From UMGS1312 sp964631595 (GTDB lineage: Bacteria > Bacillota > Clostridia > Oscillospirales > CAG-272), in the NCBI GenBank assembly GCA_964631595.1, contig CAZVXL010000007.1, forward strand, positions 1 to 64,000: 64,000 bases of DNA, given 5' to 3'. The notes beneath the pieces are model-generated. The model was given only the letters and a program-made list of their open reading frames with translations. It searched no databases and was not told the origin of the DNA. Numbering within the stretch: position 1 is the stretch's first letter; each line of letters opens with the position of its first letter. A program made the translations under genes and the position numbers. Below are positions 22,901-31,590 of this stretch, in pieces.

Positions 22901-23953
22901 ATGATGGCAAAGACGGTCGGAGAAGCGGCAATACGCGGTAACAGAGGAATACTTCAGCCGTCGCGGGCGGTATATCTTCTCTCAAGCAGTGCCGTGGTCG
23001 GCAGGGAAGAATACAAGGGGCCGCTTGGGGAATACTTTGATGTGAGAGACAATAAGGACGACAGCTTCGGCATGGCATCTTGGGAGCAGGCGGAGGCGGA
23101 GATGCAGAGGCTTGCGCTGAACGGAGCATTTGCGGGGACTGTGTTCGGTGAGGCGGATATAGGGCTACTCCTTGCGGGAGATCTGCTCAATCAGTGTGCG
23201 GGATCGAATTACGGTCTGCTGAATTTCATGATACCGTATCTGGGACTCTACGGAGCCTGCTCCACCGCGGCGGAGGGGATAATGCTTGCCGCACTTCTCA
23301 GCGGTGCTGTCGGAATACGCACGGCGGCGGTCTCGTCATCACATAACTGCTCAGCGGAGAGGCAATTCCGTTTCCCGATGGAGTACGGCGCACAGCGTAC
23401 CCCGACATCTCAGTGGACGGTAACGGGAGCGGGCGCATTTGTGCTCGGCACAGATCCGACGGAGACAAGATACGGGGCAAGACGTATACGCATCTCCGAT
23501 GTGACGGCGGGGATCGCGATAGATAAAGGCATCACCGATATCAACAATATGGGTGCGGCAATGGCGCCCGCCGCGGCGGACACTCTCACAAGATACCTGA
23601 CTTCGGCAAATTCCGCGCCCGAGGACTACGATCTTATAGTCACGGGGGATCTCGGCAGAGAGGGCAGTGATATCCTTCGTGAATTTATGCGCTCCGAGGG
23701 CTTTGAGATCGAAAAGGTACACAAGGACTGCGGTCTGCTCATTTACGGAGAGGGTGCGGATAAGCACGCCGGAGGCTCGGGCTGCGGATGCTCGGCATCG
23801 GTGATGGCTGCGTGTATTCTTGAGGAAATGCGAAAAGGAACGTATGAGAATGTGCTGTTTGTCGGAACGGGAGCGCTTATGAATCCCGTGATGCTGAATC
23901 AGGGACAGTCGATACCCGGTATCGGGCATCTGGTACATTTCGTCGCGGAATAG
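22901..23953 (+). CDS. spoVAD: Stage V sporulation protein AD
   Basis: A soluble, thiolase-fold protein that binds dipicolinic acid for the SpoVA channel. The 350-residue product has the family landmarks: ILQPSRAVYLLSSSAVVG, the PLGEYFD motif, AGDLLNQCAGSNYGL, YLGLYGACSTAAEGIML, SSSHNCSAERQFRFP with the conserved His-Asn, GAGAFVLG, and GSGCGCSASVMA near the end. The ATG at the double Met was chosen over an upstream one that lacks a ribosome site; the second Met is equally possible. It follows spoVAC by 45 bases and precedes spoVAE by eight. Confidence 0.95.
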   Translation: MMAKTVGEAAIRGNRGILQPSRAVYLLSSSAVVGREEYKGPLGEYFDVRDNKDDSFGMASWEQAEAEMQRLALNGAFAGTVFGEADIGLLLAGDLLNQCAGSNYGLLNFMIPYLGLYGACSTAAEGIMLAALLSGAVGIRTAAVSSSHNCSAERQFRFPMEYGAQRTPTSQWTVTGAGAFVLGTDPTETRYGARRIRISDVTAGIAIDKGITDINNMGAAMAPAAADTLTRYLTSANSAPEDYDLIVTGDLGREGSDILREFMRSEGFEIEKVHKDCGLLIYGEGADKHAGGSGCGCSASVMAACILEEMRKGTYENVLFVGTGALMNPVMLNQGQSIPGIGHLVHFVAE

Positions 23954-23961
23954 GAAAAGAT

Positions 23962-24330
23962 ATGGATAAATTTTTTGAGTATTTTTGGGCATTTACCATA
24001 GGCGGACTGCTTTGCGTCGCCGCACAGCTCCTTATAGATAAGACGAAGCTGACACCGGCAAGGATACTTGTGGTTTACGTCTGCGCCGGTGTTGTCGCAA
24101 CAGCCGTAGGGCTTTATGAGCCGCTTGTGAAGCTTGCCGGTGGCGGTGCCACCACACCTCTCACCGGATTCGGGTATACGATAGCCGAAGGAGTGAAGAT
24201 GGGCGTAGATGAAAAGGGACTTATCGGCGCACTGAGCGGCGGAATGACCGCGGCATCGGCGGGGATAAGCGCGGCGCTGTTTTTCTCACTGCTTGCCGCA
24301 CTTGTATTCAGAAGCAAGCCGAAGAAATAA
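23962..24330 (+). CDS. spoVAE: Stage V sporulation protein AE (SpoVAEb type)
   Basis: A 122-residue membrane protein with four hydrophobic helices, related in sequence to SpoVAC: FFEYFWAFTIGGLLCVAAQLL at the N-terminus and GGGATTPLTGFGYTIAEGVK, the counterpart of the GAGTLVPITGFA motif in SpoVAC. It is the third core component of the dipicolinate channel. The set C-D-E without spoVAA, AB, AEa or AF is the minimal arrangement usual in Clostridia. A ribosome site AGGAAA precedes the ATG. Confidence 0.94.
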   Translation: MDKFFEYFWAFTIGGLLCVAAQLLIDKTKLTPARILVVYVCAGVVATAVGLYEPLVKLAGGGATTPLTGFGYTIAEGVKMGVDEKGLIGALSGGMTAASAGISAALFFSLLAALVFRSKPKK

Positions 24331-24347
24331 CTGAGAGATGTAATTTC

Positions 24348-24376
24348 AAGGGGCAGACCTGTTAGGTCTGCCCCTT
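24348..24376. terminator. Stem-loop between spoVAE and the MATE gene
   Basis: A 13-bp GC-rich stem AAGGGGCAGACCT/AGGTCTGCCCCTT with loop GTT covers the last codons and stop of the MATE gene. T-runs are poor on both sides, so it may act as a barrier or 3'-end stabiliser for either transcript. Confidence 0.55.
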
Positions 24377-25762
24377 GTCGGAGAGCTGCTTATAAGTTCG
24401 AATGATGATGACCGCGGAAATGACCGCGGTCAAGATATCGGATACGGGCATCGAATAGAGAACTCCGTCAAGTCCGAATAACAGCGGAAGAAGGAGTGCG
24501 AGCCCGACACCGAATACTATTTCACGGAGCATCGAGAGCACCGTCGAGCTCACCGCTTTTCCCATCGCCTGCAGGAAAATAAAGGTTGCCTTGTTCACGC
24601 AAGCCGGCACGCACATACAAAGATATATCCGAAATGATCTTACGGCAAAGTCGGTGTAGTAGGTGCTTTCGTTTGCCGCACCGAATATGCGTATGAGTGA
24701 GCTAGGGAAAAGCTCAGCGACGGCGAGTGCTACGGCACCTACACATGCCTCCGCAAGGAGAAGCTTCGTGAGAAGCTCACGTATCCTTCCCGTAAGCCCC
24801 GCACCCATATTAAAGCCGACGATCGGGATAGTACCCGCCGCCATGCCGATAACCACGGAGATAACAATCTGGAAGAACTTCATCACGATACCGACGACTG
24901 CCATGGGGATCTGCGCATATTCCTCCGTCCCGAATACGGGATCGAGAGCGCCGTATTTGCGTACCATGTTGTTTATTGCCATCATTGCGGCAACAAGCGA
25001 TATCTGTGCAAGGAGACTGCAAAGCCCGAGCGACAGAGCCTTGCACATAATCCTCCCGTCCGGCTTGAAGTCATCTCTTGAAGGCCTCAGGAGCTTTGCC
25101 CTCAGCAGATAGAGAACGGCAAGGACAGCCGTGGCTATCTGACCGATCACGGTCGCGACGGCGGCGCCCGCCATACCCCACTTGAATACGAAAATGAATA
25201 TCGGATCGAGGATAATGTTAAGGAGTGCCCCGACAAGGGTCGATATCATTGCAAATCTCGGGTTTCCGTCAGCCCTGATGATCGGGTTCATTGCCTGACC
25301 GAACATATAAAAAGGAATACCGAGCGTTATCCAAAAGAAGTATTCCTTTGAGAGTTCAAACGTCTCTCCGTTCACCCTGCCGCCGAACGATGTGAGCAGT
25401 GGATCGGCAAAAAGCAGGTATAAGGCACTCAAAGCGATGCTTATGATGAGACAGAGTATTATCGAGCCGCCGACGCTTCGCGTGGCATTGTGCGACTTGC
25501 CCTCACCGAGAGCGATGCTGACGTAGGCACAGCAGCCGTCACCGATCATTACCGCAATTCCGAGCGCGATGACAGTCAGCGGGAAAACGACTGTGTTTGC
25601 GGCATTGCCGTATGACCCGAGATACGGAGCGTTTGCTATGAAAATCTGATCGACGATGTTATACAGTGCTCCCACAAGCAGTGAAATAATGCACGGCACG
25701 GCATATTTGCACATAAGCCTGCCGGTCCTCTCCTTTGCCAGATACATTTGCTTTTGTTCCAT
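24362..25762 (-). CDS. MATE-family efflux transporter
   Basis: A 466-residue, 12-helix multidrug and toxic compound extrusion protein exporting substrates by Na+ or H+ antiport. Features: N-terminal KYAVPCIISLLVGALYNIVDQIF (first helix with the Asp-Gln typical of MATE), AVMIGDGCCAYVSIALGEGK, NPIIRADGNPRFAM at the fifth helix, a second half with IPIVGFNMGAG, and FIFLQAMGKA near helix 10. Substrate is unknown. It has its own promoter and an about 70-base leader containing a strong hairpin that may cover the ribosome site (25774-25822). The ATG follows GGAGG. Confidence 0.93.
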   Translation of the reverse strand: MEQKQMYLAKERTGRLMCKYAVPCIISLLVGALYNIVDQIFIANAPYLGSYGNAANTVVFPLTVIALGIAVMIGDGCCAYVSIALGEGKSHNATRSVGGSIILCLIISIALSALYLLFADPLLTSFGGRVNGETFELSKEYFFWITLGIPFYMFGQAMNPIIRADGNPRFAMISTLVGALLNIILDPIFIFVFKWGMAGAAVATVIGQIATAVLAVLYLLRAKLLRPSRDDFKPDGRIMCKALSLGLCSLLAQISLVAAMMAINNMVRKYGALDPVFGTEEYAQIPMAVVGIVMKFFQIVISVVIGMAAGTIPIVGFNMGAGLTGRIRELLTKLLLAEACVGAVALAVAELFPSSLIRIFGAANESTYYTDFAVRSFRIYLCMCVPACVNKATFIFLQAMGKAVSSTVLSMLREIVFGVGLALLLPLLFGLDGVLYSMPVSDILTAVISAVIIIRTYKQLSDKGQT

Positions 25763-25773
25763 TATAAATACCT

Positions 25774-25822
25774 CCGAAATAAAAGAAGGTGTAAGCCCAT
25801 AAGCTGGACTTACACCTTTCGG
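25774..25822 (-). promoter_or_regulatory. Structured leader of the MATE mRNA
   Basis: In minus-strand RNA, an inner stem GGTGTAAG/CTTACACC with a 13-base loop is followed by U-rich CUUCUUUUA. An outer pair CCGAAA (read from 25822) with TTTCGG (ending at 25774) abuts and partly includes the GGAGG of the MATE gene. This could be an attenuator or ribosome-site sequestering element; it could also serve as terminator for the upstream membrane-protein gene. Confidence 0.5.
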
Positions 25823-25837
25823 CTACACACCGTCTAT

Positions 25838-25866
25838 ATTGTAGCGCATTTCTCGGAAAATTTCAA
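25838..25866 (-). promoter_or_regulatory. Promoter of the MATE gene
   Basis: On the minus strand, TTGAAA, 17 bases, TACAAT. Transcription would start about ten bases before the leader hairpin. Confidence 0.65.
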
Positions 25867-25965
25867 AGGTCTTTTTCACCGAAAAAGGCAAGCGGTAAGA
25901 TGAGTTCTTTGGCTGAACGGAGCATGAAACGGAGATCGGGCAGACAAGATCGGTATCCGACACGC

Positions 25966-26442
25966 TCACTGCCTTGACGCCTGTGACATCTCGGGCTCCT
26001 CCTCCGCAATCTCCTCCGCTTCGGTCGCGCGTCGCCTTGAGGCGGCACGGAAAAGTGAGACGATAAACGCAAATACACTGTAACAAAGAAAATAAACGGG
26101 AGCTACAAAGAGTATGCACCAAAGTATGTTTAGCTTGGCACCGTCAAGTCCGACAGCTTCCGCAAAGAAGTCCGCACAGCTTGGGGCAAGCGTGCGAAGC
26201 ACGCCGGTCATATCGAAGATGACCGAAAAGGCAACCACGAGTAGCATATGCACGGTCGAGGATGCGGCATAGCACACGGTGCTTGACGGAGCAGTGGAGA
26301 GCGCCACGATGAGCCCCATAAGTGCGGCGGGTATCAGTGCTGGAGCGCCGAAAACGGAATAGAGCCCGAAAATAACTCTCATGATAATGCTGACAGCCAA
26401 GGAAATGAGCATTACCTTCAGTATGTATGATATAAGCTTCAT
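25966..26442 (-). CDS. Small membrane protein of unknown function
   Basis: A 158-residue protein with four hydrophobic segments (about 3-25, 32-50, 60-80, 104-130), followed by a basic RRRA patch and an acidic tail EAEEIAEEEPE, so the C-terminus is likely cytoplasmic. I recognise no family motif. The ATG has AAAAGGA upstream. A possible extended -10 (TGGTATGAT on the minus strand, near 26465) lies ahead. It follows the DigH-like gene on the same strand but is separated from the MATE gene by a promoter and a hairpin. Confidence 0.7.
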   Translation of the reverse strand: MKLISYILKVMLISLAVSIIMRVIFGLYSVFGAPALIPAALMGLIVALSTAPSSTVCYAASSTVHMLLVVAFSVIFDMTGVLRTLAPSCADFFAEAVGLDGAKLNILWCILFVAPVYFLCYSVFAFIVSLFRAASRRRATEAEEIAEEEPEMSQASRQ

Positions 26443-26506
26443 TTTTACGTCCTTTTTTACAGATCATACCATATCTGCGGCGCAAATTTGCTCAAATTCG
26501 GTCGCA

Positions 26507-28042
26507 CTAATCGTCGGAGGGCGGATTTTTTATGACGGTGACAGTCTTTTGAACATCTCCGCAGGTGAAAATGAAGTTGTTCTCTCCGCCTTGGAGTGAG
26601 AGAGTGCATTTGAAATATCCGCCGTGCCCCCTGCCTATCGGAGATCCGTTTACACTGAGCGGATGATGCGGATCCGAGTATCCCGAAAAGGTGATCTGCA
26701 TATCGGCGGCCTCTGCACCGCCGTCGGAGGTGACGGTGATCATGTCGGGGTATTCGGAGGGAGAGTAGTAGTAGACCTCATTTTCAAATGCCTTTGCGGT
26801 ATCGTCAGCGGCACCGCAGGCGTTTTTCTTGAGTGCCGCATAGCCGTACAGCATACTGCCTCTGTAAGATATAAGCTCTCTTGCAAGCTCGGTCTGCCGC
26901 ACAAGCTCCCCCGTCGGTGTACTCCAGTCATTATCGTATCGGTACAGACCGTGAGATATAATAAGCTTAACGCCCGTGCCGTCGGTAAGTGTTGACCAGA
27001 AATCGGCAAGCTCACCGAAGGCGGCACCGGCGCTGTCACATTCCCAGTAGAGCTGTGGGGAGATAAAATCCACACTGCCGTTCTTTATCCATGCTGCGGC
27101 ATCGCAGTACAGTGCGGAGTACGCCTCCATGCCCGAGGTGTCCGAGCCGCCGTTGCTTCCGTCATTGTTTCGCCAGATCCCGAACGGAGCCACGCCAAAC
27201 AGCTTGTCCGCGGAGATGCTTTTTATACTGCTGTAGCAGAGAGCTATGAGCTGATTTACGTTGTCCCGACGCCAGTCGTCGAGAGACATTTCGGCGGACG
27301 AGGTGGAATAGGCTTCGCCGTCGTCAAAGGAATACACGCCGCCCTGCGGATCAGACGCGGGGTAGGGGTAGAAGTAATCGTCAAATACCACGCCGTCTAT
27401 ATCGTAGTTCTCACAAAGCTCGGTGACCGCATCGGCGACAAGCTGTCGGACTTTCGGAAGACCGCAGTTGTAATAGAGCTTGCCGTCACCGTAGAACACG
27501 GTGAGCTCCCCGTCGGCGGCAGGTGAGCCCTGCGGCAGGGCATCAAGCGCATCAGCCTTGCTCTCGGCGGCGGTGACGGAAACTCTCAGCGGATTTACCC
27601 AAGCGTAAAGTGAGATACCTTTTTCCCTGCAAAGTCGAGTCATGTATTCAAGCGGATCGAAATGAAGCACACCGTCGGTGTATAGGAATTTCGATACGGG
27701 GAATATATCGGAGCGATACAGAGCATCCGATGCGGGATGCACCTGAAAATATACGGTGTTCATTCCGTATGAGATGACCGTGTTCACGATATCCTCAAGC
27801 TCACCCCTCAGCTTTTTTTCGGACAGATCGGGTGATGATGGGAAATTTATGTTGTAGACAGATGCGATCCAAACGCCGCGCACCTCCTCCGTCACCTCAC
27901 CGACGGATGCGACCGCCTTTGCGGAGGTGAAGGGAGAAGTGGGGGAGAGACCGGTCGTAATATCCTTGCCGCCGGAGCAGGAGCAAAAGAGCAGAGACAG
28001 AGCCGCGAGAAAAGCGAGTGCGGCTTGCTTCGGACCTTGCAT
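26507..28042 (-). CDS. DigH-like GHL10 glycosidase lipoprotein
   Basis: A 511-residue lipoprotein with lipobox LFCSC, a Ser/Thr-rich linker and, from about residue 52, a glycosyl hydrolase-like 10 (DUF187) barrel. Motifs: EVRGVWIASVYNINFPS, GMNTVYFQVHPASDALYRS, YAWVNPLRV, the catalytic-type DIDGVVFDDYFYPYP, DKLFGVAPFGIWRN and VDFISPQLYWE. The E. coli relative DigH cleaves denuded peptidoglycan glycans, so a role in cell wall or septum remodelling is likely. The last 80 residues look like a separate beta-rich domain. GGAGG precedes the ATG. It sits downstream of the XRE and DivIVA-like genes, which suggests a shared division or wall theme (inferred). Confidence 0.88.
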   Translation of the reverse strand: MQGPKQAALAFLAALSLLFCSCSGGKDITTGLSPTSPFTSAKAVASVGEVTEEVRGVWIASVYNINFPSSPDLSEKKLRGELEDIVNTVISYGMNTVYFQVHPASDALYRSDIFPVSKFLYTDGVLHFDPLEYMTRLCREKGISLYAWVNPLRVSVTAAESKADALDALPQGSPAADGELTVFYGDGKLYYNCGLPKVRQLVADAVTELCENYDIDGVVFDDYFYPYPASDPQGGVYSFDDGEAYSTSSAEMSLDDWRRDNVNQLIALCYSSIKSISADKLFGVAPFGIWRNNDGSNGGSDTSGMEAYSALYCDAAAWIKNGSVDFISPQLYWECDSAGAAFGELADFWSTLTDGTGVKLIISHGLYRYDNDWSTPTGELVRQTELARELISYRGSMLYGYAALKKNACGAADDTAKAFENEVYYYSPSEYPDMITVTSDGGAEAADMQITFSGYSDPHHPLSVNGSPIGRGHGGYFKCTLSLQGGENNFIFTCGDVQKTVTVIKNPPSDD

Positions 28043-28098
28043 ATCGTGTACCTCCCTCCGTAAGCGTGTGCGGAACAGTGCGTTTTATTATATACATC

Positions 28099-28992
28099 TC
28101 AGCCGGAAAACATTCCGTGCATCTCCATGCGGCTCGTGGAAAGAGCGTAAGCCGCTTCGAAGTCCCCGGCATTCTTGCGGCATAGCTCAAGGTCGCAGAT
28201 CAGCTTGTACCTTGACCAGAAGCCGCCGTCCTCGGAGGAAAGAGCAAGATCGAAAAGGCGTGTAGCGCCGTCGTGATCTCCGTCTGCCATGAGCACGGCA
28301 CCGCGAATGTGAAGTGAATGAAATCTCTCAAGCAGACCGGAACGGGCAATGCCCGCGGCACAGGCGGTGTCCCCGCTCTTGACGGCGCGGTATGCAGAAA
28401 GATAGGCGATGATAGCAGCGGGTATTTCGCGGTTTGTCAGAAGCTCGTCGGGAACGGTGTCTCTTGAAACGCTGTCGGAGAGCAGATCAATGAATCCGCA
28501 TATCGAGACAAGCTTCTCACCATCGACAGGCAGCCTTGCAGCGGCAAGAGCGGCGGCGGAGGTGTGCTTTGCGGCGGAGGCAAGCTTGAAATCTCCGAGA
28601 AGGCCGACGGCAATATTCAGCTCCGACACAGCAAGGCATCTGCAAAGCTCCGTGTCCTTTTCGGCGTAGGGACGGCAGGCCTCGGCGGCTTCAGCGAATC
28701 TGCTCTGGTCGAGCAGAGAATAAGCGGAGGCGAGAGCCTCCTGCCGTGAATATATCAGCTCATCTCCGGCGGGCGCGAAAAAAAATCCGACAGGCACAGA
28801 GAGCACCTCCGCAATGTGCAAAAGCGTGGGTGTGGAGGGAAGTGCCGTGCCGGATTCTATCATACTGAGCATATTGCGGCTGACTGTGTCGCCGGCAAGC
28901 TCCTTTTGTGTCAGTCCGCGTGAGAGCCGCAGAGCCTTGACACGCTTTCCTATGAGATCGGAGATCTCGGTTCGTGAATTTTCGGTGTTCAT
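28099..28992 (-). CDS. XRE-family regulator with helical repeat domain
   Basis: Residues 10-70 are an XRE/Cro-type helix-turn-helix (IGKRVKALRLSRGLTQKELA, then NMLSMIESGTALPSTPTLLHIAEVL). Residues about 85-290 are all-helical with alanine-rich pairs of helices that resemble TPR units, as in quorum-type Rgg/PlcR-like regulators, though no peptide-binding assignment is possible. The start codon overlaps the stop of the DivIVA-like gene by four bases (ATGA), showing tight translational coupling. Targets are unknown; the downstream DigH-like gene is a candidate. Confidence 0.85.
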   Translation of the reverse strand: MNTENSRTEISDLIGKRVKALRLSRGLTQKELAGDTVSRNMLSMIESGTALPSTPTLLHIAEVLSVPVGFFFAPAGDELIYSRQEALASAYSLLDQSRFAEAAEACRPYAEKDTELCRCLAVSELNIAVGLLGDFKLASAAKHTSAAALAAARLPVDGEKLVSICGFIDLLSDSVSRDTVPDELLTNREIPAAIIAYLSAYRAVKSGDTACAAGIARSGLLERFHSLHIRGAVLMADGDHDGATRLFDLALSSEDGGFWSRYKLICDLELCRKNAGDFEAAYALSTSRMEMHGMFSG

Positions 28993-29810
28993 TTGCCGTC
29001 TTTGCTTTTTCGGTCAAATTCCGCAAGCTTTTCCGATATTGCGCGGTCAAGCTCATTCTGCATACGCTCAATGCGCTGTGAAAGCTCGTCATCACAGCGA
29101 AGCGCATCGTCGGTGACCTTGCCGGAGGAGCCGCGCGCGGTCTTTATCCCCGTGATAAAATCGCTCATGCAGATCGCTATGGAGCGACGGAGCTCGGAGG
29201 TTGCGGCATTGAAAATATCCTTTGCATCGGATATGATATCGCCGCGCGAATCAATGACCTCCTTGCGGGCGCGCTCAACTATTTCTCTTGCTCCGACCTC
29301 GGCGCGCAGAAGTATATCGTCCGAGGCACTTTTCGCCTTCCGCAGAAGCTCTGCGGCAACGACCGAATTGAACTCCTCGGAATTGACGGCAGACTCATTT
29401 TCCGCGCCGTGCGCGTCTTTTGCAGTGTCGGGTCGCTCATTTGCGGCGGCAAGCTCGGAATTTACGCGATCAAGCTCATCCTTCAGCCGTGAGATCTCAC
29501 TCTTGGCTTCAACGAGCGCCTCGGCGGCACCCTCGTACCGTTCCAGCTCGGCTCTTGTGCTCTCAAGCTCATTTTTCAGCCGATCAATCTCACCCTTTGC
29601 ATTGGCAAGAGACTCAGATACGGTCTCACAGCGCTTCAGCGATAGCCTTGCATTTTCAAGCTCACTCTCAAGCCGCTTCTGCTCGGATCTCATCTCCTGC
29701 TCCGCAGATGCGAATCTGCGATTTTCACTTTCAATATAGGTATTCACATCATTTTTGTTATAGCCGCCCATCGCGGTCCTGAATATGACCTTTGAATTTT
29801 TATCCGACAT
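28989..29810 (-). CDS. DivIVA-domain coiled-coil protein
   Basis: A 273-residue cytoplasmic protein. The N-terminus (VIFRTAMGGYNKNDVNTYIE at about 8-27) is a DivIVA/GpsB-like membrane-curvature-sensing domain; the rest is a long coiled coil (28-125) with many Leu/Glu/Lys heptads, a polar linker and a second helical region (145-265). DivIVA-family proteins mark poles and septa and recruit wall enzymes or chromosome anchors. The pairing with an overlapping XRE regulator and a DigH-like glycosidase is unusual. ATG follows CGGAG, and a clear sigma-A promoter lies upstream. Confidence 0.85.
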   Translation of the reverse strand: MSDKNSKVIFRTAMGGYNKNDVNTYIESENRRFASAEQEMRSEQKRLESELENARLSLKRCETVSESLANAKGEIDRLKNELESTRAELERYEGAAEALVEAKSEISRLKDELDRVNSELAAANERPDTAKDAHGAENESAVNSEEFNSVVAAELLRKAKSASDDILLRAEVGAREIVERARKEVIDSRGDIISDAKDIFNAATSELRRSIAICMSDFITGIKTARGSSGKVTDDALRCDDELSQRIERMQNELDRAISEKLAEFDRKSKDGK

Positions 29811-29855
29811 AAAAAACTCCGTTCTGCCGATCGGCGCATTTAATTACTTACAATA

Positions 29856-29884
29856 AATATAACACAAAAACCGTTAAAAATCAA
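29856..29884 (-). promoter_or_regulatory. Promoter of the divIVA-like/XRE operon
   Basis: On the minus strand, TTGATT, 17 bases, TATATT, about 45 bases ahead of the start. Confidence 0.75.
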
Positions 29885-30017
29885 CAGCTTTATTTATAAT
29901 ATTACGTATCATCGCGCAAAAGTGCGGAATAGAGCGAATAAGACGGTCATATATATCGGGTGGTACAGCGTGAGGTGTGACCTTGCGCTGTGACTGTAAA
30001 CATTAAAGGGGTATTTT

Positions 30018-30779
30018 ATGAAAAGTGGGGATAGAGGCGGCAGAGTGTCCGCCTTTGTAAAACAGTTCGCGTTTCTGTCGTGCCTTTTCGCAGCGATCGC
30101 CGTTATGCTCGGATATTCGGTATCCGTGCTGACGGGGGTGCCCGATACGGATGCCTCGGTATCCCCCGTGTTATCTGTGCCGACGGTGGTGATAGATGCG
30201 GGGCACGGAGGTGAGGACGGCGGCGCGGTCGCCTGCGACGGCACGCTTGAAAAGGATCTTAATCTTGAATACGCCAAGACTCTGCATGAAATGTGCAAGC
30301 TTTTGGGGATCGACTCGGTGCTCACGAGAGATACGGATGAAATGCTTTACGCAAGATACGCCGATACAGATCATGCGGGCAAAAAGAAGCTGTACGATCT
30401 GAAAAACCGCCTCAGATTTACCGAGGAGGCGGGGGACAGGGTAGTATTCGTCGGGATACATATGAATAAGTTTCCGCAGTCAAAATACAGCGGAGCCCAG
30501 ATCTACTATTCTCCGAATTCGCCGCAGAGCAGACTGCTTGCCGAGAGCATACGCTCGGCGGTGAAGGAAAAGCTTCAGCCGGAGAACAACCGAGAGATAA
30601 AGAGAGCGGGAACATCTATATATCTCCTAAACAGACTGAGAGTGCCGGCAGTCCTTGCGGAATGCGGATTTCTGTCAAATCCGGAGGAGACGGAGCGCCT
30701 GAAAGAGAGCGTATACAGAAAAGAATTCTCCCTTACAGCCGCAGCCGCAATAGGAGAATTCATAAGATCCGAGGAATAG
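30018..30779 (+). CDS. cwlD: CwlD-like N-acetylmuramoyl-L-alanine amidase
   Basis: A 253-residue membrane-anchored amidase: N-terminal helix at about 14-40, then an Amidase_3 domain from 54. Zinc and catalytic residues: VIDAGHGGEDGG (His63), EKDLNLEYAK (Glu79), FVGIHMNKFPQ (His) and LAECGFLSNPEE (catalytic Glu). The spacing, KYSGAQIYYSPN and the ending fit CwlD, which makes muramic-delta-lactam in the spore cortex together with PdaA. SigG or SigE control would be expected; a GAATA/CATATATA pair at 29927-29955 has a 16-base spacer and is only suggestive. The ATG follows AAAGGGG. It converges tail to tail with the ttcA-like gene, one base apart. Confidence 0.87.
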   Translation: MKSGDRGGRVSAFVKQFAFLSCLFAAIAVMLGYSVSVLTGVPDTDASVSPVLSVPTVVIDAGHGGEDGGAVACDGTLEKDLNLEYAKTLHEMCKLLGIDSVLTRDTDEMLYARYADTDHAGKKKLYDLKNRLRFTEEAGDRVVFVGIHMNKFPQSKYSGAQIYYSPNSPQSRLLAESIRSAVKEKLQPENNREIKRAGTSIYLLNRLRVPAVLAECGFLSNPEETERLKESVYRKEFSLTAAAAIGEFIRSEE

Positions 30780-30780
30780 C

Positions 30781-31539
30781 TTATTCATGCCACCCGTCTG
30801 TGTCACTGCGCTCAATCGCCCCGACAAGGCGCTCGTAGAGACCGCGGTGACGCCTGTTGAAGGATGCGAGATATTCCTTCATGAGCGCGCGCTCGGTGTT
30901 TCCGTCGGCGGGGCAGGGGCTTTTGATGACGGGGAGACAGGCACGACGGACAAAGGCTTTTATATCCTTTTCGTGTGTGTAGATGAGGGGGCGTATCATA
31001 ACGAGATCCTTTTTCGAGAGATACGTTACGGGAGAAAAAGAGCCGAAGCGCCCCTCAAAAAACAGATTCAGCATAAGTGTTTCCGCCGCATCGTCGAAGT
31101 GATGCCCGAGAGCAAGCTTGTTGCAGGAGCACGCCTTGACGGCGTCGTGGAGCACACCGCGCCTCATGCGCGCGCACAGGGAGCAGGGATTTTTTTCGCG
31201 GCGAACATCGAAGATTATGCGGGCGATCTCGGAGCGATGGACGTGAAGCGGAACGCCCAGCCTCCTGCAAAGCTCCCCGATCTCGGCAAGATCGGGCTCG
31301 GGAGGTGCTGCCTCGGTCAAATGAAAGCCCATATCCACCATAACGGCACAGAGCTCAAAATGCTCGGGGTAGAACTTTCTGAGCTCAGAGAGAGCACAAA
31401 GAAGGGAAAGGGAGTCCTTTCCGCCGGATATACCGACCGCGATGCGATCTCCCTCATGAATCATATCGTATTTTTGAACCGCATATCTGACACGGCTCAG
31501 AAGTTTTTGCATTTCTTTCATAAGATCCCACAGTGGCAT
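30781..31539 (-). CDS. TtcA-like PP-loop tRNA 2-thiocytidine enzyme
   Basis: An adenine-nucleotide alpha hydrolase that activates tRNA bases for sulfur insertion (TtcA/TilS/Ncs6 superfamily). The PP-loop SGGKDS lies at about 38-43, followed by VDMGFH, a CSLCARMRRG pair typical for TtcA Fe-S ligands, and LGHHFDDAAETLMLNLFFEGR. The open frame extends 100 codons upstream, but that part overlaps the divergent amidase gene and looks random. The start with GAGGCGG (about six bases upstream) gives 252 residues; an ATG six codons later is an alternative. Whether it modifies C32 specifically is inferred. The 50-base divergent gap has no clear promoter. Confidence 0.88.
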   Translation of the reverse strand: MPLWDLMKEMQKLLSRVRYAVQKYDMIHEGDRIAVGISGGKDSLSLLCALSELRKFYPEHFELCAVMVDMGFHLTEAAPPEPDLAEIGELCRRLGVPLHVHRSEIARIIFDVRREKNPCSLCARMRRGVLHDAVKACSCNKLALGHHFDDAAETLMLNLFFEGRFGSFSPVTYLSKKDLVMIRPLIYTHEKDIKAFVRRACLPVIKSPCPADGNTERALMKEYLASFNRRHRGLYERLVGAIERSDTDGWHE

Positions 31540-31590
31540 CTGCCGCCTCAATGTCATATACTGAGCATGAATATAGAATGAGAGGTGCAT

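Noticed and set aside
29927..29955. SigG promoter for the cwlD-like gene (GAATA, 16 bases, CATATATA)
   Set aside because: The spacer is one to two bases short and the -10 match is partial; kept only as a remark in the gene entry.
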